Source: Chromohalobacter sp. 11-W (lineage in GTDB: Bacteria > Pseudomonadota > Gammaproteobacteria > Pseudomonadales > Halomonadaceae). From it: DNA of 64,000 nt. The translations under genes were made by a program, and so were the position numbers. The number at the start of each line of letters is the position of its first letter. The stretch's first letter is position 1. The stretch is taken from contig NZ_JARANZ010000013.1 of the NCBI RefSeq assembly GCF_029889905.1, positions 1-64,000 on the forward strand, read 5' to 3'. The notes beneath the pieces were generated by a model that did not search any database, was not told the DNA's origin, and saw only the letters and a list, made by a program, of their open reading frames with translations. Below, piece by piece: positions 1 through 9,480 of the stretch.

Positions 1-1284
1 CTGCACGTCTTCCTTCAGCACGCGGTTCTTGGGCCCGGTGGGTGTGACCTGGGCCAGATCGACGCCCAGTTCGCGCGCCAGCATGCGCACCGCCGGGCCG
101 GCATGCACATGCGCGCCCGCCGTCTTGTCGTCGCCTTGCTTGTAACGTGCCTCGGGGCTCGGCTCGCCCGTGGGCTGCTTGGTAGACGACGTCGACTTGG
201 AAGCGCTCGCCTTTTGCTGACCGGAATCAGCCTTCTGATCCGCCTTGCCAGCGTCGGACTTCTTGCCGGCATCGGCTTTCTTGGCCGGCTTCTTGCTACC
301 GGCCACCTCTATATAGCCGATCAGGTCGCCCTCGGAGACGCTGTCACCCTCCTTGACCGAGACTTCGACGACCTTGCCCTTGTAGGGGCTAGGCACATCC
401 ATTGAAGCCTTATCGGATTCCAGCGTGACCAGCGTGTCTTCCTCGCTGATCTCATCGTCCTCACCGATGGCGATTTCGATGATCGGCACGTTCTCGCTAC
501 CGCCGATATCGGGGACGCGGAGTTCCTTGCGGCCACCCTCGTCGCCACCTTCTTGCGTCTCGTCTTCGGCGTCTTGCTCTTCGGTATCCGCGTCCGACTC
601 GGCACTACCGGAGTCGCCTTCCGCCGGCGCTTCGTCGGTCTCGCCGTCTGCGTCGTCACCTTCGTCGACGATCTCCATGCTGCCGATCAGGTCACCCTCG
701 GAGACGCTGTCGCCCTCCTTGACCGCCAGCGAGACGAGCTTGCCACTGTAGGGGCTCGGCACATCCATCGATGCCTTGTCTGATTCCAGCGTGATCAAGG
801 TGTCTTCCGCGCTCACCTCATCGCCTTCACTGACCGGCACCTCGATGATCTCGACGCCTTCGCTGCCGCCGATGTCCGGCACCTTCACTTCAACGGTGCG
901 CTTGCCGCCGCCGGAAGACTTCTTCTTCGGCGCCGTCTTCTCGGGCTCGGCCTCGTCCTTTTCCTGAGACTTGGCGTCGTCCTGGGACTTGGCATCTTCT
1001 TGAGAGGACGCGTCGGCGTCGCTATCGTCCTGACCGTCGTCGCCACCTTCGGCTTCGAGCTCGAGGATATCGTCGCCCTCGGAGACACTATCGCCTTCCT
1101 TGACCAACACCTTGACGACCTTGCCGCCCTTGGGCGCCGGGACGTCCATGCTGGCCTTGTCAGACTCCAGCGTGATCATGGTGTCTTCGGCGGCGATGAC
1201 ATCGCCTTCGGACACCGCCACCTCGATGATCTCGACGCCGTCACTGCCGCCGATATCGGGAACTTTGATGATTTCGCTACTCAA
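1..1284 (-). CDS. aceF: Pyruvate dehydrogenase E2, dihydrolipoyl acetyltransferase (partial, C-terminus outside window)
   Basis: E2 core of the pyruvate dehydrogenase complex; it carries acetyl groups on lipoyl arms to CoA. The 428 visible codons encode three lipoyl domains, each with the signature ESDKASMDVP (lipoyl lysines near residues 43, 170 and 288). They are joined by long acidic D/E/S-rich linkers and followed by the start of the E3-binding domain (motif NRVLKEDVQ at the very edge). The acetyltransferase domain lies beyond base 1. The start is a TTG at 1284-1282, preceded by AAAGGAG with about 7 bases spacing; there is no better ATG. It lies downstream of aceE on the same strand across 156 bases rich in hairpins, so the two are probably cotranscribed. 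Three lipoyl domains match the E. coli-type E2. Confidence 0.95.
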   Translation of the reverse strand, partial: MSSEIIKVPDIGGSDGVEIIEVAVSEGDVIAAEDTMITLESDKASMDVPAPKGGKVVKVLVKEGDSVSEGDDILELEAEGGDDGQDDSDADASSQEDAKSQDDAKSQEKDEAEPEKTAPKKKSSGGGKRTVEVKVPDIGGSEGVEIIEVPVSEGDEVSAEDTLITLESDKASMDVPSPYSGKLVSLAVKEGDSVSEGDLIGSMEIVDEGDDADGETDEAPAEGDSGSAESDADTEEQDAEDETQEGGDEGGRKELRVPDIGGSENVPIIEIAIGEDDEISEEDTLVTLESDKASMDVPSPYKGKVVEVSVKEGDSVSEGDLIGYIEVAGSKKPAKKADAGKKSDAGKADQKADSGQQKASASKSTSSTKQPTGEPSPEARYKQGDDKTAGAHVHAGPAVRMLARELGVDLAQVTPTGPKNRVLKEDVQ

Positions 1285-1310
1285 GGTCGCGCTCCTTTCC
1301 AATCTGGCAG

Positions 1311-1401
1311 TCTGGTCGTCCCGGCAATACATCGCACCCGGGCAATACGACCAGACCAGGCAATCTGGCCATGGCCGCCACCGCGTCTAACCGGTGGCGG
1401 C
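1311..1401 (-). other. Two hairpins in the aceE-aceF intergenic region
   Basis: Hairpin 1: TCTGGTCGT (1311-1319) pairs with ACGACCAGA (1347-1355), continued inward by CCCGG (1320-1324) with CCGGG (1338-1342) across a 4-base bulge. Hairpin 2: GCCGCCACC (1374-1382) pairs with GGTGGCGGC (1393-1401) around a 10-base loop. Neither is followed by a U-tract on the minus strand, so they look like RNA processing, stability or attenuation elements between cotranscribed genes rather than terminators. The function is inferred; the pairing is seen directly. Confidence 0.6.
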
Positions 1402-1440
1402 ACCTTGATGGGACACTTCAGTCCATGACATCAACGGGGC

Positions 1441-4131
1441 TCAAGACACCAGCGGGCTGGGCTTGGCAGGGTCGATGCCGTATTTCTTCATGGCATCATT
1501 GACGACCTTGGCGTCGATTTCACCGCGACTGGCCAGCGCACGCAGCGCCTGAATGGTCACGTAATAGCGATCGACTTCGAAGAAACGACGCAACGCTTCA
1601 CGCGTGTCGGAACGCCCGAAACCATCGGTCCCCAGCACATGGAAGTCACTCGGTACCCAAGCACGAATCTGATCGGCGTAGAGCTTCATGTAGTCGGTCG
1701 AGGCGATGACCGGCCCCTCGACATCTTTCAGCTGCTGTGACACCCACGGCTTCTCACGCTTCTCATCGTAGTCGAGGAACTGCAGCCGGTCGTATTCGAG
1801 CGCTTCGCGACGCAGCTCGTTGAAGCTGGTCACGCTCCACACATCGGCGACGACATCGTGCTCGTTCGCCAGCATCTCGGCGGCGGCTTCGACCTCGCGG
1901 AGAATCGTCCCGCTGCCCATGAGCTGCACGCGCGGCTGCTTCTTGCGACCGTCCTTCTTGCCTTCCTGAAGCAGGTACATGCCGCGAACGATGCCTTCCT
2001 CGCTACCCTTCGGCATCTCCGGGTGCGGGTAGTTCTCGTTCATCACGGTCAGATAGTAGAAGCAGTTTTCCTTGTCCTGGAACATGCGCTTCAGACCATC
2101 CTGCAGGATCACCGCGACCTCGTGGCCATAGCACGGGTCGTAGGCACGGCACGACGGCACGGTCGACATCAGGATATGGCTGTGGCCATCCTGGTGCTGC
2201 AAACCCTCGCCATTGATGGTCGTGCGCCCAGCGGTACCGCCGATCATGAAGCCGCGCGCCTGCAGGTCGCCGGCAGCCCAGACCAGATCACCGACGCGCT
2301 GAAAGCCGAACATCGAGTAATAGACGTAGAACGGAATCAGCGGCAGGTGGTGGTTGGCATACGCCGTCGCCGCCGCGATCCACGCGGAGATGGAACCGGC
2401 TTCGGTGATGCCTTCCTCGAGGATCTGGCCCTTCTGGTCCTCGCGGTAGTACATGATCTGGCCGGCATCCATGGGCTCGTACTTCTGCCCTTCGGCGGCG
2501 TAGATACCCAACTGGCGGAACATGCCTTCCATCCCGAAGGTACGCGCTTCGTCAGGAATGATCGGCACCACGCGCGCGCCCAGTTGCTTGTTCTTGACCA
2601 GACCGTTGAGCACACGCACGAAGGACATGGTGCTGGATACTTCGCGATCGCCAGAGCCCTTGAGCTGGCTGGCGAACATCTTGTCGTCGAGCCCGGGTAT
2701 CTCGAGTGCCTCGAAGTCGTTCTTGCGCGCCGGCAAGAAGCCGCCGAGCTTCTCGCGCTGGAGATGCAGATACTTCATCTCCGGGCTATCGTCGTCGGGC
2801 TTGTAGTACGGGATGTCGCCGCTTTCGATCTGCTCGTCAGTGATCGGCACGCCGAAACGATCACGGAACGTCTTGAGCGCGTCGGTATCCATCGACTTGA
2901 TCTGGTGAGCTTCCATGTCGGCTTCGCCGCTACCGCCGCCCATGCCATAGCCCTTGACGGTGTGCGCCAGGATGACGGTGGGACGATTGCCAGCATTATT
3001 GACCGCTTCATGGTAGGCCGCGTAGACCTTCTGCGGATCGTGACCGCCGCGATTGAGACGGAAGATCTGCTCGTCGGAGTAGTCCTTGACCATCTCCGCG
3101 GTTTCATCGTACTTGCCGAAGAAGTGCTCGCGGGTGTACTTGCCGCCTTGGGCCTTGTAGTTCTGGTACTCGCCGTCGACCGCCTCGTCCATGCGCTTTT
3201 GCAGCATGCCCTTGGTGTCCTGTTCGAACAGCGGGTCCCACTGACCGCCCCAGACGACCTTGATCACGTTCCAACCGGCACCGCGGAAGACCCCTTCGAG
3301 CTCGTCGATGACACGCGAATTACCGCGTACCGGCCCGTCGAGACGCTGCAGGTTGCAGTTGATGACGAAGATCAGGTTATCGAGCTTCTCGCGGCTGGCT
3401 AGATGCAGCGCGCCTAGCGATTCCGGCTCGTCGCACTCGCCGTCGCCGAGGAAGGCCCAGACCTTGCGGTCCTGCATGTCCTCGAGCTCACGCGAATGCA
3501 GGTACTTCATCACGTGGGCCTGATAGATCGCCTGGATCGGCCCCAGTCCCATGGAAACCGTGGGGAACTGCCAATAATCCGGCATCAGGTACGGGTGCGG
3601 GTAGGACGGCAGGGCTTCGCCGTCGACTTCCTGACGGAAGTTATCCATCTGCTCCTGCGTCAGGCGGCCTTCCAGAAACGAACGTGCATAGATACCCGGC
3701 GTGACGTGCCCCTGGATATACAGCAGGTCGCCCTTGTGGTCACCGTTGTCGGCACGGAAGAAGTGGTTGAAACCGACTTCATAAAGCGTGGCACTGGACT
3801 GATAGCTGGCGATGTGACCGCCCAGACCCTTGTGCTTCTTGTTGGCGCGCAGCACCTGAACCATCGCATTCCAGCGGATGGCCGAACGAATCTTGCGCTC
3901 GATGAACATGTCACCGGGCATCTTGGCTTCGCGATGCATCGGAATGGTATTGCGATGCGGCGTGGTCCCGGAAAAGGGGGGAGAAGAGCCATCGCGACGC
4001 AGACGATCCGCCAAGCGGCTCATGATGTACCGAGCGCGCTCTTCGCCCTCATGCTCGATGACCGAGGCCAAGGAATCCAGCCATTCCGTGGTTTCGATCG
4101 GATCGAGATCGTTTCTTGCCTCCAGACTCAT
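1441..4131 (-). CDS. aceE: Pyruvate dehydrogenase E1 component, homodimeric type
   Basis: Thiamine diphosphate-dependent decarboxylation of pyruvate and reductive acetylation of the E2 lipoyl groups. The 896-aa product is close to E. coli AceE (887 aa). The N-terminus DLDPIETTEWLDS matches the family start, and the ThDP motif begins with GDGECDEPES near residue 229. The start was set at the ATG at 4131-4129 (MSLEARNDLDP) because GGAGA lies 7 bases upstream; a 17-codon in-frame extension to 4182 is possible but has no family support. It is the first gene of aceE-aceF. The 315 bases upstream contain two inverted repeats that are candidate control sites. Confidence 0.97.
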   Translation of the reverse strand: MSLEARNDLDPIETTEWLDSLASVIEHEGEERARYIMSRLADRLRRDGSSPPFSGTTPHRNTIPMHREAKMPGDMFIERKIRSAIRWNAMVQVLRANKKHKGLGGHIASYQSSATLYEVGFNHFFRADNGDHKGDLLYIQGHVTPGIYARSFLEGRLTQEQMDNFRQEVDGEALPSYPHPYLMPDYWQFPTVSMGLGPIQAIYQAHVMKYLHSRELEDMQDRKVWAFLGDGECDEPESLGALHLASREKLDNLIFVINCNLQRLDGPVRGNSRVIDELEGVFRGAGWNVIKVVWGGQWDPLFEQDTKGMLQKRMDEAVDGEYQNYKAQGGKYTREHFFGKYDETAEMVKDYSDEQIFRLNRGGHDPQKVYAAYHEAVNNAGNRPTVILAHTVKGYGMGGGSGEADMEAHQIKSMDTDALKTFRDRFGVPITDEQIESGDIPYYKPDDDSPEMKYLHLQREKLGGFLPARKNDFEALEIPGLDDKMFASQLKGSGDREVSSTMSFVRVLNGLVKNKQLGARVVPIIPDEARTFGMEGMFRQLGIYAAEGQKYEPMDAGQIMYYREDQKGQILEEGITEAGSISAWIAAATAYANHHLPLIPFYVYYSMFGFQRVGDLVWAAGDLQARGFMIGGTAGRTTINGEGLQHQDGHSHILMSTVPSCRAYDPCYGHEVAVILQDGLKRMFQDKENCFYYLTVMNENYPHPEMPKGSEEGIVRGMYLLQEGKKDGRKKQPRVQLMGSGTILREVEAAAEMLANEHDVVADVWSVTSFNELRREALEYDRLQFLDYDEKREKPWVSQQLKDVEGPVIASTDYMKLYADQIRAWVPSDFHVLGTDGFGRSDTREALRRFFEVDRYYVTIQALRALASRGEIDAKVVNDAMKKYGIDPAKPSPLVS

Positions 4132-4446
4132 AGACGTCTCTCCGAATGAAGATTGTATGTCGGTCATGGCCCGTCTACGCATCGCGATGGGGCCTGTGGC
4201 GCTCTTCAGTGCGGGCGCGACCTTCTTTGGGTCGTGTCTCCGAGAAAACTTTCTGTAATTTCCTTACAGCGGGGCGTGCAAGACGCACGAATTCAGGACA
4301 CGACGATACCGCAAACGCTGTCTGCTGCCAATTCGATAGGCCGCAAGCGACCTGCAAAATACTTATTGCTCACACCCGCTTAGGCCATATCAAAGAGATG
4401 CGACAAAGGTTTACACGATGTAGTGAATTTACACGCATGCGTTGCC
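4132..4446. promoter_or_regulatory. aceE upstream region with inverted repeats
   Basis: Non-coding stretch between ampD and aceE (both minus strand). It holds CTGTAA-TTTCC-TTACAG (4253-4269), a perfect 6-base inverted repeat about 120 bases before the aceE start, and CGTGC-AAGAC-GCACG (4275-4289) beside it. The GTGTAAA motif occurs twice near 4410-4435 on the minus strand. No PdhR consensus was recognised. No confident -35/-10 pair was assigned. Confidence 0.4.
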
Positions 4447-5019
4447 TCAAGACGCCGCGCCCTCTACTTCCTCGAGACAACGACGAAAATAGGCCCAATC
4501 AAAGGCCGGGCCGGGGTCGGTCTTGCGCAACGGCGCGATATGCGCGTGGCTGGTCATCCGTTCGACACTCAAGGCAGGATAGTGCGCTTGCAAGGCACTG
4601 AACACGCGCACCAGACAGCGATACTGCGCGTCACGATAGGCATGAATGTCGTCGCCCTCCAGCTCGATACCGATACTGAAATCGTTGAGTTCACGACGTT
4701 CACGCTGGCCATCCCACCAACGCGAGCGACCGGCATGCCAGGCGCGCCGGTCGAACCCCACGAACTGCACTGCTTCACCGTCGCGACGAATCAGCACATG
4801 CGCCGAGACCCGCAAGGCGTGAATCGTGGCAAAGTAGGGATGCGCAGCGGGATCGAGACGATTGGTGAACAAACGCTCGATGGCATCGCCACCGAAGTTT
4901 CCCGGCGGCAGGCTGATGGCATGCAGCACCAATGCCGATACTTCCCCTTCGGGGCGCGCATTATGATTGGGCGAGACGACGTGCCGCGCCGTGGTGAGCC
5001 AGTGATTGTCGACCCGCAT
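4447..5019 (-). CDS. ampD: 1,6-anhydro-N-acetylmuramyl-L-alanine amidase AmpD
   Basis: Cytoplasmic zinc amidase that cleaves the stem peptide from anhydromuropeptides during wall recycling and so keeps AmpR-type beta-lactamase induction low. It is 190 aa (E. coli AmpD 183 aa). Amidase_2 features are visible: HNARP near the N-terminus, the first zinc His in LVLHAISLPPGNFGG, and the distal zinc ligands in SHAHIAPLRKTDPGPAFDW. The ATG at 5019 was chosen because TAGGAG lies 6-7 bases upstream; a 12-codon upstream extension lacks a ribosome site. It is divergent from nadC across about 180 bases containing short tandem repeats. Confidence 0.95.
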   Translation of the reverse strand: MRVDNHWLTTARHVVSPNHNARPEGEVSALVLHAISLPPGNFGGDAIERLFTNRLDPAAHPYFATIHALRVSAHVLIRRDGEAVQFVGFDRRAWHAGRSRWWDGQRERRELNDFSIGIELEGDDIHAYRDAQYRCLVRVFSALQAHYPALSVERMTSHAHIAPLRKTDPGPAFDWAYFRRCLEEVEGAAS

Positions 5020-5041
5020 GCCTGCTCCTATCTTTTCAGGG

Positions 5042-5111
5042 CGTACTGCTCGCAACGTACTTCTCGAAACGTACTTCTCGAAACGTACTGCTTAAGACGA
5101 ACTTTTCAGGA
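5042..5111. repeat. 14-bp short tandem repeat, about 5 degenerate copies
   Basis: Unit CGTACTTCTCGAAA. Copies begin at 5042, 5056, 5070, 5084 and (weak, 9 of 14 matches) 5098; the copies at 5056 and 5070 are identical. The array sits between the divergent ampD and nadC starts, just upstream of the nadC promoter. The seen facts are the unit, period and copy number; any regulatory or length-variable role is inference. Confidence 0.75.
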
Positions 5112-5135
5112 TGCGCGCGAATGACCAGCGTCCCC

Positions 5136-6056
<921 letters not shown>

Positions 6057-6093
6057 CGATCCTCATACGGTCGTTTCCGTTGATCTAGCGGGC

Positions 6094-7125
6094 TCAGCGA
6101 CCGAACGCCAGCATCCGCTCCAAGGGCTTGAGGGCCCGCTGACGCAGCGCCGCCTCAATGTGAATCTCGCCACCACCTTCACTGAGGGCGCGCTCGAGGC
6201 GATCCAGGTCATTCATTGCCATCCACGGGCAGTGCGCACAACTCTGGCAGGTCGCGCCATTGCCCGCCGTGGGCGCCTCGAACAGCGTCTTTTCCGGCAC
6301 CGCCTGCTGCATCTTGTAGAAGATGCCACGATCGGTGGCCACGATCAGGCGCTGCTGGTCGAGTTCGCGCGCGGCCTTGATCAGTTGCGAGGTCGAGCCC
6401 ACTACGTCGGCCAGCTCGACCACTCCCATCGGCGACTCGGGATGCACCAGCAAGGCGGCGTCGGGGTAGACCTTCTTAAGATCCAGCACACCCTGGGCCT
6501 TGAACTCCTCGTGCACGATGCAGGCGCCATCCCAGAGCAGCATGTCGGCGCCAGTACGCTCGCGGATATAACGTCCCAGGTGCTTGTCCGGCGCCCACAG
6601 GATCTTTTCGCCGCTGGCCTGGAGATGCTCGATGACCTCGACCGCGATCGACGAGGTCACCACCCAATCCGCGCGCGCTTTGACCGCCGCCGAGGTATTG
6701 GCATAGACCACGACCGTGCGGTCGGGGTGCGCATCGCAGAACGCCGCAAACTCATCCGCCGGACAGCCGTCATCTAACGAGCAGGTCGCTTCCAGCGTGG
6801 GCATCAACACGGTTTTCTCGGGGGACAGGATCTTGGCGGTCTCGCCCATGAAGCGGACGCCCGCCACCACCAGGGTCGTGGCCGAGTGCCGGGCGCCGAA
6901 GCGCGCCATCTCCAGGGAATCGGCCACACAGCCGCCGCTTTCCTCGGCCAGCTGCTGAATGGCATCGTCGGTGTAGTAATGCGCCACCAAGGTGGCATTA
7001 CGCTCGCGCAGCAAACGCGTGATCGTTTCAGTCTGCGCACGTGCCTGCGCACTCGGCGCGACCGGGCAATACGCACGGGCCAGCGACGAGGCTGCCTCAG
7101 GCGCTTTCGGTGTCATGATCGTCAT
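6094..7125 (-). CDS. nadA: Quinolinate synthase A (4Fe-4S)
   Basis: Condenses iminoaspartate with dihydroxyacetone phosphate to quinolinate. The cluster cysteines are recognisable in [10 protein letters not shown], in the segment [10 protein letters not shown], and in the C-terminal CQSCAHCPW. From the ATG at 7125 the protein is 343 aa (E. coli 347 aa). The start is uncertain: ATGs also lie at 7116 and further upstream (to 7218), and the purine-rich GGGGGAG lies about 20 bases before the chosen codon. Convergent with nadC. Confidence 0.95.
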   Translation of the reverse strand: MTIMTPKAPEAASSLARAYCPVAPSAQARAQTETITRLLRERNATLVAHYYTDDAIQQLAEESGGCVADSLEMARFGARHSATTLVVAGVRFMGETAKILSPEKTVLMPTLEATCSLDDGCPADEFAAFCDAHPDRTVVVYANTSAAVKARADWVVTSSIAVEVIEHLQASGEKILWAPDKHLGRYIRERTGADMLLWDGACIVHEEFKAQGVLDLKKVYPDAALLVHPESPMGVVELADVVGSTSQLIKAARELDQQRLIVATDRGIFYKMQQAVPEKTLFEAPTAGNGATCQSCAHCPWMAMNDLDRLERALSEGGGEIHIEAALRQRALKPLERMLAFGR

Positions 7126-7294
7126 CGTGTCTACCACTGTGACTGGCAGGGGCTCCCCCTGCATAACGAGAAGCGCCGCGCCGCGATCTCTTCGCGGACA
7201 CACCGCACCCGATTTCATGATACTGCCCGTCGATGCCGGCTCGCCAGCACCGTGTTCACACGAATATCGTCACCGGGGCATGGCTCCAGAACGC

Positions 7295-7323
7295 AAAAAC
7301 CCCGCCTCATGCGAGACGGGGTT
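7295..7323 (-). terminator. Rho-independent terminator of the tRNA-Lys array
   Basis: On the minus strand CCCCGTCTC and GAGGCGGGG form a GC-rich stem around a 4-base loop and are followed by TTTTT, 7 bases after the third tRNA. Confidence 0.85.
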
Positions 7324-7329
7324 GAATGC

Positions 7330-7404
7330 TGGTGGGTCGTGTAGGATTCGAACCTACGACCAATTGGTTAAAAGCCAACTGCTCTACCACTGAGCTAACG
7401 ACCC
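7330..7404 (-). tRNA. tRNA-Lys (anticodon TTT), copy 3
   Basis: 75 nt including encoded CCA. The acceptor GGGTCGT/ACGACCC, anticodon loop CTTTTAA and T-arm GTAGGTTCGAATCCTAC are all paired and canonical. Identical to the two copies upstream; last in the transcript. Confidence 0.97.
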
Positions 7405-7438
7405 ATAACCTGCCCATTCAGACAGTTGTCGGCGGCAA

Positions 7439-7513
7439 TGGTGGGTCGTGTAGGATTCGAACCTACGACCAATTGGTTAAAAGCCAACTGCTCTACCACT
7501 GAGCTAACGACCC
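7439..7513 (-). tRNA. tRNA-Lys (anticodon TTT), copy 2
   Basis: 75 nt with encoded CCA, identical to the flanking copies, separated from them by 34 and 55 bases. The spacer sequences differ, so the array is not a simple tandem repeat of a larger unit. Confidence 0.97.
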
Positions 7514-7568
7514 GCCGCCGGGTCTTCGAAACGTACATCGCGCCACGCCACTCAAGGACGCTGGACAA

Positions 7569-7643
7569 TGGTGGGTCGTGTAGGATTCGAACCTACGACC
7601 AATTGGTTAAAAGCCAACTGCTCTACCACTGAGCTAACGACCC
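7569..7643 (-). tRNA. tRNA-Lys (anticodon TTT), copy 1
   Basis: 75 nt with encoded CCA and anticodon TTT. First gene after the promoter at 7661-7689. Confidence 0.97.
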
Positions 7644-7660
7644 GTCCCGATAGGGCGCAC

Positions 7661-7689
7661 ATAGTACTGATAACACTCGACATTGACAA
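7661..7689 (-). promoter_or_regulatory. Strong promoter of the tRNA-Lys array
   Basis: Minus-strand -35 TTGTCA (7684-7689), exactly 17 bases spacer, -10 TACTAT (7661-7666), then a GC-rich discriminator (GTGCGCCC) typical of stringently controlled stable-RNA promoters. It ends about 18 bases before the first tRNA. Confidence 0.8.
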
Positions 7690-7711
7690 GATTTTTTTGC
7701 TGGAAAGCCGC

Positions 7712-8572
7712 TCACTGCGAGCGCCGAGAACTCTTCGGCTTGCGCATGGCATTGACCGGGCGGCGCTTGTTCTTATCGCGGCTCCAGCGGTTCTTCTCGT
7801 CAGGCGTCAACGCGGGAACCTTGCGTGCCGACAGACCCGCCAATTGCGCCAAGTCATCTACCTCTTCCTGGGAAAGTTCGACCCATTCGCCCGCCTTGGC
7901 GCGTTTATCGAGGAAGATATTGCCGTAACGAACGCGTTTGAGGCGGCTCACCGTGAGCTCTTGCGACTCCCAGAGACGCCGCACCTCGCGATTGCGCCCT
8001 TCGAGAATCACCACGTGGAACCACGTATTGATGCCTTCGCCGCCGAACTCCTGGACATCGGTGAAGCGCGCCGGACCATCTTCGAGCATCACCCCCTCGG
8101 TCATGGCGGTCACGTTTTCCGGGCGAACGCCGCCCATTACGCGTACCGCGTATTCGCGCTCGACCTGCGTGGAGGGATGCATCAAGCGGTTCGCGAGTTC
8201 TCCGTCAGTGGTGAATAACAATAAACCGCTGGTGTTGATATCCAGGCGACCGATGGCGATCCAACGCTCGCCTTTGAGGCGCGGCAAGCGATCGAAGACA
8301 GTCCGCCGTCCTTCGGGATCGCGGCGCGTGCACAACTCGCCCTCGGGCTTGTTGTACATGATGACGCGCCGCGGCACTTCCTCGGCATCGCGCAGGTTGA
8401 CGGGGCGCTCGTCGAGAGTGACCCGGTCACGCGTCTCGATGCGATCGCCCAGTGTGGCGACCTGGCCATTGACCTTGACGCGACCATCGGTGATGGCGGT
8501 TTCCATCTCACGGCGCGAGCCGAAGCCCGCGCGGGCCAGTACCTTCTGCAATTTTTCGGTAGGCGTGTTCAT
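7712..8572 (-). CDS. rluB: 23S rRNA pseudouridine synthase RluB
   Basis: Isomerises one uridine of the peptidyl-transferase region of 23S rRNA (U2605 in E. coli). 286 aa. The N-terminal S4 RNA-binding domain begins [16 protein letters not shown]; the RsuA/RluB catalytic motif [12 protein letters not shown] places the catalytic Asp at residue 111; the tail is basic (KNKRRP...KSSRRSQ). It overlaps the end of scpB by ATGA. A position after scpA-scpB is common in gammaproteobacteria. RluE/RluF are alternatives but are less likely given the context. Confidence 0.93.
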   Translation of the reverse strand: MNTPTEKLQKVLARAGFGSRREMETAITDGRVKVNGQVATLGDRIETRDRVTLDERPVNLRDAEEVPRRVIMYNKPEGELCTRRDPEGRRTVFDRLPRLKGERWIAIGRLDINTSGLLLFTTDGELANRLMHPSTQVEREYAVRVMGGVRPENVTAMTEGVMLEDGPARFTDVQEFGGEGINTWFHVVILEGRNREVRRLWESQELTVSRLKRVRYGNIFLDKRAKAGEWVELSQEEVDDLAQLAGLSARKVPALTPDEKNRWSRDKNKRRPVNAMRKPKSSRRSQ

Positions 8573-9480
8573 GAATCGAACGTTGTCTCGTCTGTTGAAT
8601 GTTCCGCGTCCGCCGCGTCAAAAGCGTTGGTGTCACCCTCTGCAGGTGACGCCCCGGCTTTCTCTTCCCGTCGGCGGGCGCGTTCGGCCAGGCGAGCTTC
8701 GAGTTCGGCGAAGCTCACTCCCGACCGCTCGGACGCCGTCCCGGCGTGCTGATCGTCGGCCGTCCCGGCCGTCGTCGTATCTATCGTGTCTGGCTCGGCC
8801 TCGGATGGCGACGTTGCCTGCGACGCATCCTCTACCGGTGACGTATTCTCGACGTTGTCGGCGTGACTGTCACGCGCCGATGAATGATCCGCCTCATCCT
8901 GCCCCAACGTTTCCTTATCGTGCCCCAGAGCCTCCTCGAAACGCGTCTCGAATTCCTTGAGCTCGTGCATCGGCGGCAGGGCATCGAGGGTCTTGAGGCC
9001 GAAGTCGTCGAGAAAGGCACGCGTAGTGGCATAAACCGAGGGCCGCCCCGGCACATCACGCTGTCCCACGACGCGGATCCATCCCCGCTCGGTCAGGGTA
9101 CGCATGATCGAGCTGCTCACCGAGACCCCGCGCACTTCCTCGATATCGCCACGGGTGACGGGTTGACGATAGGCGATCAGCGCCAAGGTCTCCAGCAGCG
9201 CGCGCGAATAACGCTGCGGCTTTTCATCCCACAGCCGCGATATCCAAGGCGAAAAACGTGCACGAATGCGCACTTGAAACCCTGAGGCGGTTTCGATGAG
9301 TTCCAGAGCGCTATGCTCGAGGCGCTCGCCGAGGCGCGCCAAGGCATCGCGCAGCTCACCGCGCGATGGGCGCTCACGCTCATCGAACAGGCTCTCCAGG
9401 CGTTCGGAGGTCAGCGGTTCGCCGGCGGCCAACAACGCCGCTTCGCAGACTTCGTCGAGAGACGTCGGCGCCTCGTTCAT
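8569..9480 (-). CDS. scpB: Segregation and condensation protein ScpB
   Basis: Winged-helix kleisin-associated subunit of the SMC-ScpAB complex. The first ~180 residues form the two winged-helix domains ([21 protein letters not shown] is the typical core). The ~120-residue tail is acidic, low-complexity D/E/T/S-rich sequence and is not conserved. ATGA overlaps join it to scpA upstream and rluB downstream, so it belongs to a three-gene operon. Confidence 0.93.
   Translation of the reverse strand: MNEAPTSLDEVCEAALLAAGEPLTSERLESLFDERERPSRGELRDALARLGERLEHSALELIETASGFQVRIRARFSPWISRLWDEKPQRYSRALLETLALIAYRQPVTRGDIEEVRGVSVSSSIMRTLTERGWIRVVGQRDVPGRPSVYATTRAFLDDFGLKTLDALPPMHELKEFETRFEEALGHDKETLGQDEADHSSARDSHADNVENTSPVEDASQATSPSEAEPDTIDTTTAGTADDQHAGTASERSGVSFAELEARLAERARRREEKAGASPAEGDTNAFDAADAEHSTDETTFDS

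Noticed and set aside
1858-3402. 514-codon open frame antisense to aceE
   Set aside because: Shadow frame in GC-rich coding DNA; no domain, no ribosome site, and the opposite strand is unmistakably aceE.
4132-4446. PdhR-type operator upstream of aceE
   Set aside because: No ATTGGT-N3-ACCAAT-like sequence was seen; only unrelated inverted repeats.
7330-7643. CRISPR-like repeat array
   Set aside because: The three regularly spaced identical 75-base units fold as tRNA-Lys with encoded CCA. They are tRNA genes, not CRISPR repeats.
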